Origin: Acanthornis magna
Taxonomy: Eukaryota; Chordata; Aves; Passeriformes; Acanthizidae
DNA: 64,000 nt
Reading direction: 5' to 3'
Assembly: GCA_036785705.1 (NCBI GenBank)
Contig: JAWUZG010000136.1
Location: 1,798,001 to 1,862,000 of the forward strand
The first letter of the stretch is position 1; each line of letters starts with the position of its first letter. A program made the translations under genes and the position numbers. The notes beneath the pieces were generated by a model. The model did no database searches, had not been told where the DNA came from, and was given only the letters and a program-made list of their open reading frames with translations. This document shows positions 50,119-61,610 of the stretch, in pieces.

Positions 50119-53100
50119 GGTTGGATTGTTTTCTCTCAGGCTAGTGGCTCCATGGAATGATCCAGAAATCACTGAAGGTGGAGCAGCGCAGATGGTGCTG
50201 GGAGGTCAGCAGCAAGCCATGGAGAAGCAGAGCTAAGGAAGGTCCAGGGAATGGGAGACACTCCCTTCTCATGGTGGAAGCACTGCCAGAAAGACAAAAC
50301 TTCCTATGAATTATGTCTCAGGACTCTAATTTATACAAACCACAGTGACCGAGGATTTGCTGCAGCTCCATTTCAGACACTTATGAGTCAGAAATTCCTA
50401 CATTCCTACCTTCCTCCATTCCAGCTACTGAGCTCCCGAGCTGCCTACCTGGGAATGAAGGAAAGCAGCCTGGCAGAGAACATCGGAGCACTGTGAGAAC
50501 ACCACAGATGTTTGCTCAGTGCTGCCTTTGGATGTCGTGGCTCACAATTAGCGCTCACAACTCTGCAGGAAGCAGGCATCACTATACTGAAGGGCTGGAA
50601 CTATATCTAGACACAGTGAGTAACATCAGAGGAATCTAAGTGACTGCAATTTGTACTTCCTCCAGGCCCCAATAAAACAGAAGTTGCACCAAGTTGTGCT
50701 CCCCGAGGCTACTCATGAAATACTCTCTTCGTGCCTCCATCAATCTGCCAATGTTATTTTCAATGTATAGCTCTGTTCCCTCTCAGATGGGCTGTGAGAC
50801 TGAAATTTTCGAGGTTGCATAAAGACAGATGAGGTTTGCTAAATCAGGACAATCCTCTAAACCACAAACAAAACCTTAAACCAAACACAGAATTTCAATA
50901 CACGGTTAGGAGGAATAGTTTATCAAATGGTGTGTGCTGATTTTGGCTAGAAAATAATATAATAAATACCTTTGATACTTTTGGGGTCCTGTCTGAAAAC
51001 TGATTCCTGTTTTTCATCAGCAATCATCACCAGCTCAAATCAAGGAATTTGATGGAGACTTCATTTGCCTCTAACAGATTTTGGCAGGGATTCTCAGAAC
51101 AGTCAGATCCCATTATTGTGAGATCCTAAAAATGCTCTCTTTCTTGTTTTACTGGGAAAATGACCACAGTCTTTTCTTGTTTACCATACTTTCTGTCAAT
51201 GATACATAATCCTCTAGCAAATCTACTCCAGGAGAGTCAAACTAGAGCAAAAGTCAGGCTGCTCTAGTCGCTGGAGTTTGGGGATTAAGCACTCTTAGCT
51301 GCTGTAGAGGTGACCTCATTGAACTGTAAATTCTTATGTCACAGATAGAGGTGACCAAGAAAATATACCAAAAATCACTGCAGGAGGATTGGTGTGTACT
51401 TTGCAGCCAGCTAAGGGCCACTGACATTCCCAACTTGGGCTCAGTTAGTGCAGGGAAACCGTTCAGTCCATTTAGCTCCTGGTCCTCAGAGGAGGAGGAC
51501 AGGGGAATCTCAGGTACAGAGACTGTTAGAGAGTCCCACAGTGATCCAAAGTACAAATACTGTGACAGACCATGTCACCTGAGGTGTGACTTCATTATCA
51601 AAGCCTACAGGTTATGTTGAAATAGCTCTACACCTTTCGGTTACATAATTTGTTATATTATTTTTCGGTCCTGTCTTCCTCTGCTCTTCAGCCCATGAGT
51701 TTGTAAGATTCTATTTAGGCAAAACCCCTATTTTTTTTTAGCTTTTTCAAGGCCTTTAGCATATCTGCCAGAGACAGCTGATATCCTCTATCTGCAGTAA
51801 TCTTCATATTTTTTAGAAGTCTTTTATGCTATTGGCAAATCAGGTTCAAACACATTCTCTGTTGCAAGCCCAGCTGCTCTTTAGTTTCTTTCTTGTAATT
51901 TATCTCACCAAATTTCTTGGGAAAACCATGAATACTGTCTGAATAGCAGTGCTTCCCACCAGTTTTGTACAGGTGTTTCTAATGCAGGAAGCCCTATCTA
52001 CACTTATATCCTCGAGTCTTTATCTATAACCAGGCTGAAGACATCAAGAGACACCAAAACCTGTAAATCAGGACTCTGCTGCTGAGCCACATCAGTAACC
52101 AGCTCAGAAAAATACATTTGCCATGAATTTGAATTTATTGCCATTTTCTTGGTGATATTAATTTGCTTTTATAATATTTATATGCACTGAGTGGGGTTCT
52201 TTATGCTCAGGTTTTGGATTGATTTGGGAATGAGAAGAAATGACACTGAAAACCTTCACTCACAAAAAGTTACAAGCAAAACAGGTGCAGCAGTAATAAA
52301 AACACAAATCACTAAAATATTTTTTAACAAAAGAGAGCAATGAATTTCTATTGTATTCACTGTTCATCTGAAATAAATTTTTAACTCTTTCATGCTTCTA
52401 TGCTCTCTAAGAGTCTGAAAAATGTGATTATTTTCTGCTATCTCCCGTGGTACAGAAAAAAACCCCAGATATTATTAATAGATGGATTTTTAAAAGCAGG
52501 AGAACAAAACAGTGGAAAAAATAAGACTATTCAAATTTAAAAACTTCTATTTAAAGGTCTTGTGCAAGACTTTCTTTCCCCCAATTATATTAAAACCTAT
52601 TTGAAGCTGAAATAACATTAATATTTTATTTTAAATTTAGGCAATAAAAGAAGACGAAAACATTTACTTCTGTTTTTCACAGTGTCTAGTTAGGGCCTAT
52701 AGTGAAGGTAATAGTTGTTCTATAAAATATCCTTTTCTTGTTTTTTTAAACCCCAACATTGACATAGTAGTAAAGCTGAAAAACTAAGTGATAAATCTTA
52801 CGACAGCCACATTTTTTTCCCCAAATGTCCTTCCTTAGGTATTACCTGTGAAATACTTGAAAGCAAAAGATTTACAGTCTCCTAATATCATGTAACTTTC
52901 TTTGAAGCCCAGTTAAATACAAAGTCTAACTGGGAGCCTTGGCACCTCGAGTGAGCGGAGTGAGAAATAGGCCCAGCCTGGGATGTTTTTCAGCCCTGAT
53001 AAGATGAATTGTCTCCTGCAGCTGTTTATCTGTTTCCAGTCCCTTGACAGGATACCCAGACAGTCACTTTAGATGAGACACCTAAATTTCAGACACCTGA

Positions 53101-55494
53101 ATTTTACGATAAGTGAATCACCCCCTTAGTCTGGAGCCTGAGCTGCTTTTACACTACACTGTGGAAAAGATCATCTCTTAGTTCTTCATTCTTGGAATAT
53201 GAAGGGAGGAGGATCAGAAATTTTTCTGACCAAGTTGGAGAATGAAAGTTTTTCATCAGATACTTTTACACCGTGAACTTCCTGCCACTTCAGAGCTACA
53301 CATTGAGGGAAAAGAAATGGCAACAAAATGCATATTTGAAGCAATAATCAGCTGTTATATTGCTAATGAAGGTAATTGTATGTTCATTCTCTTCATGGAT
53401 AAGAGGCTGGAATGGGCACATGAAAATTAATCAAGTCATTTATAGCCTTCTTTCAACACATACCAACATTTGTTTAAGAACCAACCAAAAAAGTGTTTTA
53501 AATCTCAGCAGAGAATCACTGGCCCTGAAGAATGTTGTATTTATCATAAGAATGAAATCTCTCCATTTATAATTTTTTTGTTTTACCATGAAGCAAAAGG
53601 AAAATAAATAAATGCTATAAAGTTATAATCAGTTATTATGAAAATTAAGAGAATTTCTCACCTGCCTTACCTATTTCATCTGGAAAATAACGAGACAAGC
53701 TCTAAGAAACAAGTAAATAATTTCGCAGAGACTTTTCATAATCCTCATGCTACTCTGCATTTAGCTAACGGTTGTTGATGAATGCCTGTAGTAGCTGTGA
53801 TGAATCAAGCTGTACAATGTGACTCCTCTACTCCTGTGACTCACTTGTAACTCTGGTTTGGATTGTATTCATAGAAGAATTTTACAGTTGTACCAATCCA
53901 AAGCCAAGGGTATTATGCATGATATAACAGAAAACTTGAGCTGTAAATCAAGGGGCAGATTCAAAGGATTTTGACCCTGCGCTCTGAAGACTAAGACTTC
54001 ACTATCTCAATACTCATCCACAGGAAACGTCTCTTGAGGGCCAACAAATACCTATTTTACTTGCCTCTCTTGGTCCAGTGTACATTTTTTGGTGGTGTCT
54101 TGCTTTATTGCTAGATCGGGTTTTATTTAGAAGGTTGTGGAGACTCCTCTTTTATGGAAAATCTAAGTAATCATCTAAATGTAGATGTTTAAACTAGATA
54201 TGGAAACTCCCAGCTCGCTGCCTCAAGTGCCCTGTGTTTGTATAGAGGGAGAAGGACCTCCTTGATTCAGGTTTTTGTGCTCTCAGTGTGATGCAAAGAA
54301 TACAAAAAAGTGAGTGATGTCCTATTCATTATATGTGTCACTGCCCCATTACTTTACAGGATAATGTGGTTCAGTTTCAGTTCATAAAAATTCCTTTTCC
54401 ATAAAGAACTCAGTGTATTATAGCTCATATAAAGGGGGATTTGGAAGCGAGCATCTGATTTATTCACCATAAAACACTAAATAACATGATGACCTCTAAG
54501 TGATCTATGGTGCACCAAGCATTCCCGAGGAATTTCAATTTTTCTTCAGTCCCTACAAAGCAGGCTCAGGTGTACATTGCAAGGAGACTGATGCAAACTG
54601 CCCAGTTGTGCAAATAATGTATGCAAGATGCCAGTGGCATATGTTATTCACTTTGAGGATTTCATGATTTTGCTTAGCATAATCCAACGCAGCTGAACAA
54701 AAGAAATTCAAGTTTTCCCTGATTGTCTAAAAAACTAATTGCAAGGGAAAAAATCAATTAGATATGGTTTGCAAGACAAAAAAAAAGGGGAGAAAATATT
54801 AAAATATGGAATAAAGGTAAAAGTAAAAGTAAAACAATTTTCTAAGTGAAAATACTTTTTTTTCCCCTCCTTTTTTTAATCCTCAAAACAATGCTTCTTT
54901 TCAGTGTAAATTCAATGAAGTCTTTGTATTTTCAGCTGATAAATAAAAATTTCTAAAGTCTGGTCATTGTAATGGCACACTGAGTAGGATGATTGAAATC
55001 CCTGTAATTGAAATTACTGATTTCCAGTCATGATTAAACAGATATGATATAAAGCTGAAGGAGAAACTGCGGATGACTGTACCAGGTCAAAACAAATGCC
55101 TACATATCCAGTGACAAACAGCAAATTTGTCCAGAGATGAGGACAGGATACACACACAGATCTCCTTGACTATCCTCCCAGATGTTGCTTTTAATCTACG
55201 GTTTTAATAAAGAGATTTAATTTTACTTTATATTTGGTACAATTTGATTACCATTCTGAAGAGAGACTGTCATTCATCAGTTGCTTTTATTTGGGACAGA
55301 TCTTTGTGTGCTACTGGATGAGTTTTGAGATATACAAATATGATATATATGGACATGAACATTGACGTTTTTGATCCATCCTTCCCTCTGGGCCTTTATG
55401 GCTTCTAGTACCTCTGTACCATGACATACACATTTCAGTGGAAACATCTCCTCACACAGAATTACGTAATTTTTACTTTCCTTTTCACACGGAG

Positions 55495-55500
55495 CAAGAT
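55495..55500. repeat. Left target-site duplication of the solo LTR
   Basis: CAAGAT directly precedes the LTR. CCAGAT directly follows it at 55995-56000. Five of six bases match; a 6-bp duplication fits class II (ERVK-like) integration. Confidence 0.65.
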
Positions 55501-55581
55501 TATTGGGATCCGAGCGAGGAACGGACTACAGCACACCAATATGATGCTCTGATAGCCAAATTTTATTATTATAAAACCTTA

Positions 55582-55590
55582 TTTTTTATA
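55582..55590 (-). promoter_or_regulatory. TATA box of the LTR promoter
   Basis: TTTTTTATA on the plus strand reads TATAAAAAA on the minus strand. A poly(A) signal (AATAAA) follows about 20 bases downstream, as in compact avian retroviral LTRs with a short R region. Confidence 0.6.
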
Positions 55591-55640
55591 ACATAATTAG
55601 TTCCATATATGTCTTTGTACCATAATCATGCATACCTATG

Positions 55641-55687
55641 ATTGGCTGCACTGCTTTGTCCACACAGATAATTTCTCTAATGATTGG
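55641..55687 (-). promoter_or_regulatory. Paired CCAAT boxes of the LTR promoter
   Basis: ATTGG on the plus strand at 55641-55645 and 55683-55687 reads CCAAT on the element's own strand. Both lie about 50-100 bases upstream of the TATA motif, the normal arrangement in a retroviral U3. Whether the promoter still works cannot be judged from sequence. Confidence 0.55.
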
Positions 55688-55757
55688 ATAATTATTGTCC
55701 GTAAACTATTTGCAAGCCATTCCTAAGCAACACTTGTTACAATATCCCAAAATTTTG

Positions 55758-55820
55758 TTACTTGCTTCCACATTCTCCTTACTTGCTTCCACATTCTCAT
55801 TGCTTGCTTCCACATTATCT
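55758..55820 (-). repeat. 21-bp tandem repeat x3 in the LTR U3
   Basis: Three adjacent 21-bp units start at 55758, 55779 and 55800, each built on CTTGCTTCCACATT. The first two differ at the last base only. Direct repeats in U3 often act as enhancers in retroviruses; that role is inferred here. Confidence 0.92.
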
Positions 55821-55847
55821 TGTCACTTCAGCGGTTTGCAATTGGCC

Positions 55848-55975
55848 CTTCATTGTTCTTTCATACCTTCTACAGTTCCTTCATTGTTCTTTCATACTCT
55901 TCACAGTTCTTCCATTGTTCTTTCATACTCTTCACAGTGCTCTCTATTATTCCTTCTTACCTTTCACAGTTCCTC
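55848..55975 (-). repeat. 31-bp tandem repeat x4 in the LTR U3
   Basis: Four units of a 31-bp sequence containing ATTGTTCTTTCATAC and TTCACAGTTC. Anchor positions are 55852, 55883, 55914 and about 55946. The fourth is more degenerate and offset by one base. The block lies between the 21-bp repeats and the U3 end of the LTR. Confidence 0.9.
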
Positions 55976-55994
55976 CACTGCCCAGGCCCCAACA

Positions 55995-56377
55995 CCAGAT
56001 CCCTGAAGGTCAGAAAATAATCTGCCTGATTACCACAATGCATCAAACAGGGCAAACTGCCTCAGCTTCCTCCTTCAGAGCTTGTGAGGCACTTGACGAC
56101 ACAGAGGGCACTTCTGCAACTGCCTGTACCTCACTTTATTTGCTTATTAAAGGACATTTTTTCATGGCAAATGCATGAAAGCTTTTGGAATCCTTTGGGC
56201 TCTTTGAAATGCAAAGAGGATCTGAATCCCTCTTTCTCATCTCCAGACAGTGCAGGCAAACATCGTCAGGTTCTTGCTGTAACAGTGAGTAATAGCTAAT
56301 TCCCACTCGCTTTGCATTCAGGGGAGTTGCCAGTGCCACTGCAAGAGCACTGAATCAAAATCAGACGAAAAAGTTTA
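55995..56377. other. Spacer between solo LTR and CR1
   Basis: It begins with the right target-site copy CCAGAT (55995-56000). No gene or element is recognised in the rest. Confidence 0.55.
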
Positions 56378-56829
56378 TCAGATCGGAATAGCAGACGGTG
56401 AAGGGTCTGGAGGGGAAGTTGGATGAGGAGTGGCCAAGCCTGGAGGAGACTGAGGCCAGACCGTGATCTTCAAGATCCTCCCAAGGGGCAGTGCAGGGGC
56501 AGCTCCGATCTCTGCTCTCTGTGACAGTGACAGCACTCGAGGAAAAGGCTGGAGCTGTGTCAGGGTAAATTTAGGTTGGGAATAAGGACAATATCCACTT
56601 AGGACAATATCAGGTAGTTGGATACATGTCCAGCCACCGGAGGGTGGTTGGGCACTGAACAGGCTCCCCAGGGCTGTGGGCACAGCACAGCCTGGCAGAG
56701 CTCAACAAGCACTTGGACAATGCTCTCGGGGACATGGTGTGACTCTTGGGGATGGTGCTGTGCAGGACAGGAGCTGGACTAAAAGATCCTTGTGGGTCCC
56801 TTCCAACTCAGGATATTCTATGATTCTAT
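56378..56829 (+). mobile_element. CR1 LINE fragment with intact octamer tail
   Basis: Plus-strand CR1 of about 450 bp. The left part corresponds to the region before the ORF2 C-terminus (AGCTGTGTCAGGGTAAATTT, TTAGGTTGGGAATAAGG). The right part has GGCTCCCCAGGGCTGTGGGC, CTCAACAAGCACTTGGACAA, GTCCCTTCCAACTCAGGATA and ends ATTCTATGATTCTAT, nearly two complete octamers. It belongs to a different subfamily from the other copies here and may be younger at its 3' end. Confidence 0.88.
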
Positions 56830-59800
56830 CAGTAATACCTGCCTTTTTCATACATCTCTTTTTTTTCCCCCACATTGCACCCTGCTGTAATTAAAGACTG
56901 TGGATTTTTGCCATTGATTTCAGTGAGAGCAGAAACTCAATTTAATTTACTGTTCAGATCATATATTAAGGACCATGCTTTCATCATCATGATTTCCACT
57001 TCTTGCAACCATTTCCCTGGTTGTTAAGTGCTCTTTCTTTCCCTGTCAAGTCTTTCCTTGTATTGCTACCCATGTTTAAATCGTTCAGCATGATGCTCAG
57101 TTTCGGAGTTAGCAAAAAAATATTAATCTGTAAATGTTTGGGATGCCTCTATGTGCTGCAAAAATGGAATCAGGAATAATGTGAACCTGTCAAAGCTTTA
57201 AGGTTAGTACCAGTCAAGCAGTTGTGGCTGCTTGGGACATCAGCCTTATTAAAAGATAGTGTGGTTCTAAGGAACTTATAAATGATAGCACTTTCAGAAA
57301 AGAGAAGACACATTTCAAAGGCTTTAGAAATTAAAATTATGCAATTTTATAAGGGACAGAATTGTACTATTCTGAAAAGCTATATCAGCTAAAAAGAGTT
57401 AGGGATCCCCAAGAATATTAATATTAAGTTGTCCACAGTGGGGGAACGACAGGGGTGGTGAGGGGGAATAGAGTTTCAGTAGAAAAACTGCTGATTGGGG
57501 AAGGAAAAAGAAAGAACATTTGCTTCTTAATAGAACTGAACAGTGATCTTTGCGCTGTTCAAGCCATGCGTACCAAAACCTAGGAAAAGTGCTCTTGTGT
57601 CTTCTGCCTCACTGCCTGCTCATGTGGCCCTGTGCAGTGCACCCAAGGAGCACGATGCCATCGCAGGCTGGAGAGCTGGAACTGCTTTTTTGGCTGCCAG
57701 CCACCCCTGCAGTGAGACATTCCTGTGACCTGAGCCACTGGAGTGAAGGTAGAACAAAATACAAGCAAGGTAAGGCAACTTCGAGCATTTTAACCATGCT
57801 GAAGAACTGTCCCCTAATGAGAAGTCTCAGTTATAAATTGAGAGTGAAAAAAAGGGGAAGGAAAAAAAAGAAACAGCACAAAGAAGAATGTGCCAGGGCT
57901 TGGGGGCAAGGCTGCTGTGCTGCAGGGCCCTTCCCCTGTGCAAGTCTTTTCAACAGAAAGGCAGAGCCAACAATGGGGCCCTGTTGTCACACTGATTGTG
58001 CTTTATTGCTTTGAAGCACACAACTGATTGCCGGTCTTGCCTTCATCACGTAAGTGCTCTCTGTATTCGCATCCCTCACTATCAGCTGCAGCTGCAACTC
58101 ATCTCTGCTGCTGGAGTCGGATTTTTCCACTGCCAACTCACGGATGTGTTATAATTGAGTGCACTTGAAGTATCTACCGTAAGGACCATTGATATTTAGA
58201 ACTTCGCAGAAGTTTTTGTTGGTGGTTTTTTTTTGATTCCCTTAAAATTCCCGTCCCCTGAGATTTTTATCATGTGGATTCTTTGGGTTTCCACTGACTG
58301 CTCCTGCTTACTACTGGGTAAGTCAATTTTCTGCGCTCTGCTAGGGGCAGGAGCAGAACCATAAGTATGATATTTACTGAGACTCCATCTTCTAGCAACA
58401 CAGGTCCTTGATATCCACGATGTTTGCCTCCGAGGGAAACAGACCATTGTCCCTTTTGCATTTAATCCACTGGAATTGTGGCTCTTCATCCAGTTACAGC
58501 ATTTTAGTACTGCTGGCTTGGCTTTCTGAAAACAGTGGATTGCTCCCTGGCACCGTCAGGGAATGCTGGAGGATCTGGGCATTTGAAGGGGTATCAAGCA
58601 GTTGTCTCCCAGTCAAATTGGCCGAATTTGAACGGTCCCAAAAGAGACCAAAAGGGCCATTAGGATGAATTCCCAACTGGTATAAACCTGGCCTGGCTCC
58701 AGCAGAGCTCCAGGGCTGGCACTGGGCAAGGCTAAAAGTTCTCGCAGGAGCTGTATGTGATGGAGAGGTGAGAGCAGTGGGGGAACAGCTCGGAAAAGTG
58801 GGAAAGGGAAGGTCCAGGGAGCTAATGACAGAAACTGATGACTGTTTTAAGCAACACAACTCTGAACATCTAATATTCCTGAAGGATGACAGAGATATAT
58901 CACCAGGTTGCTTCAATATGAATTTCAAATTTGTCTATTGTGTTGCACCTTTTTTGTCATTTTTACAGTTATTACAAACTACTGCTCCTTAATTTGTTTT
59001 CATCTTGCACATGTGAAAAGACCTGCCAAAGACACAATACAATGACAAATCTGACATTTTATAAACAACACAGAAGAATATCTTTTGTCTTTCCAACTTT
59101 GCCGTTTTTCACAAACTAAGTTGCTCGGTTTCTAATACTCAGACATAAAATTCAGATTAGATTGATGTGGCAGGCTTGATATCCAGGGAGATACACTGAT
59201 CACAGCTGCCTTTTGAAAAGCAAGTTTATCCCCTTTTTAAACATGCAGTGTATTTTATTTTTATCCACAAACAAGTCACTGACATTTCAACTTCACTGTA
59301 ACATTATTTTAACAGGTGAGGAGAATTCAAGTTTTTGTCTTGGAATATTTCTCCCTCAGAAAGACTATTAAAAACTTGGTTTGCAGAATTGTTTAATGTT
59401 GATAGAGTGTCAAAAGAACTAGAACTTCATTCTCAGTCAAATGATCTATGAAATAATGCAAAATGATCCATGAATAACGATTCAACAATGAAGAAAATAC
59501 ATTGGTAATTGTTTTATGGCCCTATTAACAGCTAGATTTTCTTTAGAAGTAAGGAAATTAAAGGCAAATAATTATACTGTGTGTTGCAAGGAACTTTCCA
59601 GGAGACATTCATCAGTGAGAAATTCAAAAAACCTTAGAAGAAAATTAAACTTTATCTTGGTGCCAAAAGACAGAGGTCAAGACCTCATCCACAATGGAGC
59701 TCTTCTTCATGGAAATGATGATTGTTTTCTGAAAAAGCAGTTTTGAAAGCATAAATTTGGCTTTTAAAATAAGCAGTTACAGCTTCTACATTTTTTTCTT

Positions 59801-61285
59801 TTACTTTTTTCCCAAATCTGATGCAGAATAGGCTTCTCTGTACCTTTGAACAAATCAAGCATCATAGACATAAAATTAGAAAAAAAGTTACACTAACAAA
59901 CTTCAATAGAATTCTTCCCCTCACTTTGAGAAGGAGAATATGAAGTTTGTATTTGAATATTTAGTTTTTGGGGGAATTACAAGTTCTAGTGCCCTGATAG
60001 CCCACACAGAGCTCACACAGGGACAACACAGAAATTCACTTGACTGTACAGCTGAATTCCTTCCACAATAATTCAAGCTGCCTGCCAAAGCGGTGGATAA
60101 TGTGGTCTTGCCTCAGCAGAGTATCAGAACAGACAGAGCCTGTCCTCAGGGGCCACGGGGGAAGGATGCAATGCACTGGTCTCTACTGGTAAACAAAGAA
60201 AGTGCCAAGATAAATTACTCAATACATCTCGCTAACGTTAAGATGATAAAATGGCAATTGATAATGGACATGGTTCTTAGGCCAGTGTGTGCTTTGATCT
60301 CATTTGCATTTCAGTTTGCAGTGTGTTTGCAGCTCAGTAAGCCTTTGAGATGATTCAGGCTGATAGTCCCAACCTTATTTTTAAGCAAGAACAAGTTCCA
60401 TTGAGACAGAATGTGGTTTTCCTTGTCTACACAAATGCTTTGCTCTAGGACAAATATACCAATGGTTGAAGTCAAGGGTTTATTCTCATCTCTTGCACGT
60501 TGACAGTTAAAGGCAAGAGGCAAAAAAAGGAGGGAGAACCATTTAATAACTACATGCATCACCAATTTTTTAGAATAAAGAATGACTCTGACACAAAATC
60601 CTAAACGTGGCTCAGTGAAAGGAAAGGTTTCCCCAGATTTATGTGAAAAGCTGTTTTTAGTTTTTCACTGGAAAGCTGGCTAACCTGCTGCCAAAAGCCA
60701 TCTGCTTACATAACACACATTGAAGTGAACACAGGAACATGTCACCTGTGCTGGGATCCTTATCATGATCTTCTGGAGAATCATAGACCTAAAGACAATA
60801 GGATTATGCTGATGGAGTGTTGCTGTGGTGGGAGCAATCTAAGTGTCCAGATTAGCTATATCATGCAGGGTAGGAAAACTAAAGAGTTGCCTGAGATGTC
60901 CTAAGGCTAGAAAAGAGCAAAAATGATGAAAAGCAAATCAGTTGAGGTCTGTTCTCTGCATTTCTATGTTCCAGGGAGTTTACAGTAACAACGTCAGGAC
61001 CCTAAATGTGGCTATAGGTCTTTATTTTCCTGACCAGCCTGACCTGGGAGCCCTACTCCACCCTTTGACCATGGGCTCAGGAGATCTATTTAATCTCCAT
61101 TCTTGACCTCGTCGGATCTACACTGTAGGTTTAAACAGTCCTGCTTCTGTCTCCGTGGATCTGGGCTGTATCTGAGGTGTATCCACCTCCAGTCATGACC
61201 CTGGCACTGCCTCCTGGATGACCCAGCCCAGTGCTGCAGCCCTTTCTCTGCTGCGGAGCAGAAAGGCCTTACAAAATGAAGGCCT
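56830..61285. other. Unique sequence, no gene firmly supported
   Basis: 4.5 kb with no confident element. The 154-codon plus-strand frame at 57550-58014 and the 144-codon minus-strand frame at 58494-58928 show no family motif. A GC-richer block at about 61030-61285 could belong to the possible LTR next to it. Weak CR1-tail-like wording near 60778 is too short to call. Confidence 0.5.
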
Positions 61286-61610
61286 TGTTACCCTTGTAAA
61301 ATCCTTGCTCACTTCTGTTACTTTGGCTGACTAGAAAAGCATTCTGGGAAAGACTCAGCTAAACTAGAGGTGAGAAACAAGTTACATAATTGTGAAACAA
61401 TAATTAGAACCAAAAAGTGCTCACACCATGCGGCTCGTGGTTGGTTCCATCTGATGCCTGTTCCTATCGTGGTCTGTGGTGGTTGGTTAAGCACATTTGT
61501 TGTGCCTCACAATTATGTAAACTCATAACAAACTAACAGATGAAGAACCCTGGATTTTTGCAATAAAGCGTCATTGCCATAACATCATGGAGATCGCGTG
61601 TGCCTTAACA
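61286..61610 (+). mobile_element. Possible second LTR (plus strand)
   Basis: The right part reads TTTTTGCAATAAAGCGTCAT, then a short GC-richer stretch and a TTAACA end, which looks like a poly(A) signal followed by U5 and a terminal CA. A TGTTA at 61286 could pair with TAACA at 61606-61610 as terminal inverted repeats. However, the flanks (AGGCCT left, CTGCAT right) do not form a target-site duplication, and no good TATA box is seen. The left boundary is a guess; the GC-rich 250 bp upstream might belong to the same element. Confidence 0.4.

Larger units (their letters stand above)
46398..55494. other. 9.1 kb with few recognisable repeats, no gene firmly supported
   Basis: No CR1, LTR or long microsatellite is recognised. 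Small items are a two-copy 24-bp tandem at 49856-49898, an A-rich tract at 50092-50118 and a 120-codon open frame at 47613-47975. That frame contains a perfect CAGG|GTAAGT-type donor but starts without ATG. The 94-codon frame at 51336-51620 has a possible acceptor and donor but no known motif. The paucity of insertions could be chance or reflect constraint. Confidence 0.5.
55501..55994 (-). mobile_element. ERVK-like endogenous retrovirus solo LTR
   Basis: Seen: 494 bp with near-perfect terminal inverted repeats, TATTGGG at the left and CCCAACA at the right (a canonical TGTTGGG with one change), flanked by a near-matching 6-bp duplication. Read on the minus strand it has the order expected of U3-R-U5: tandem repeat blocks, CCAAT boxes (complement at 55683-55687 and 55641-55645), a TATAAAAAA box (55590-55582), AATAAA about 20 bases on (55567-55562), then a short GC-richer U5 ending at 55501. 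No gag, pol or env sequence adjoins, so it is a solo LTR left by recombination between two LTRs. The ERVK class is inferred from the 6-bp duplication, not from a database match. Confidence 0.8.

Noticed and set aside
51336..51620. 94-codon frame with possible acceptor (GTCACAG) and donor (CTCAG|GTACAG)
   Set aside because: The acceptor lacks a real pyrimidine tract and the peptide has no recognisable motif, so it is weaker than the 28345 candidate.
55762..56178. 138-codon Ser/Phe/Leu-rich frame
   Set aside because: It reads through the tandem repeats of the LTR U3 and out of the element.
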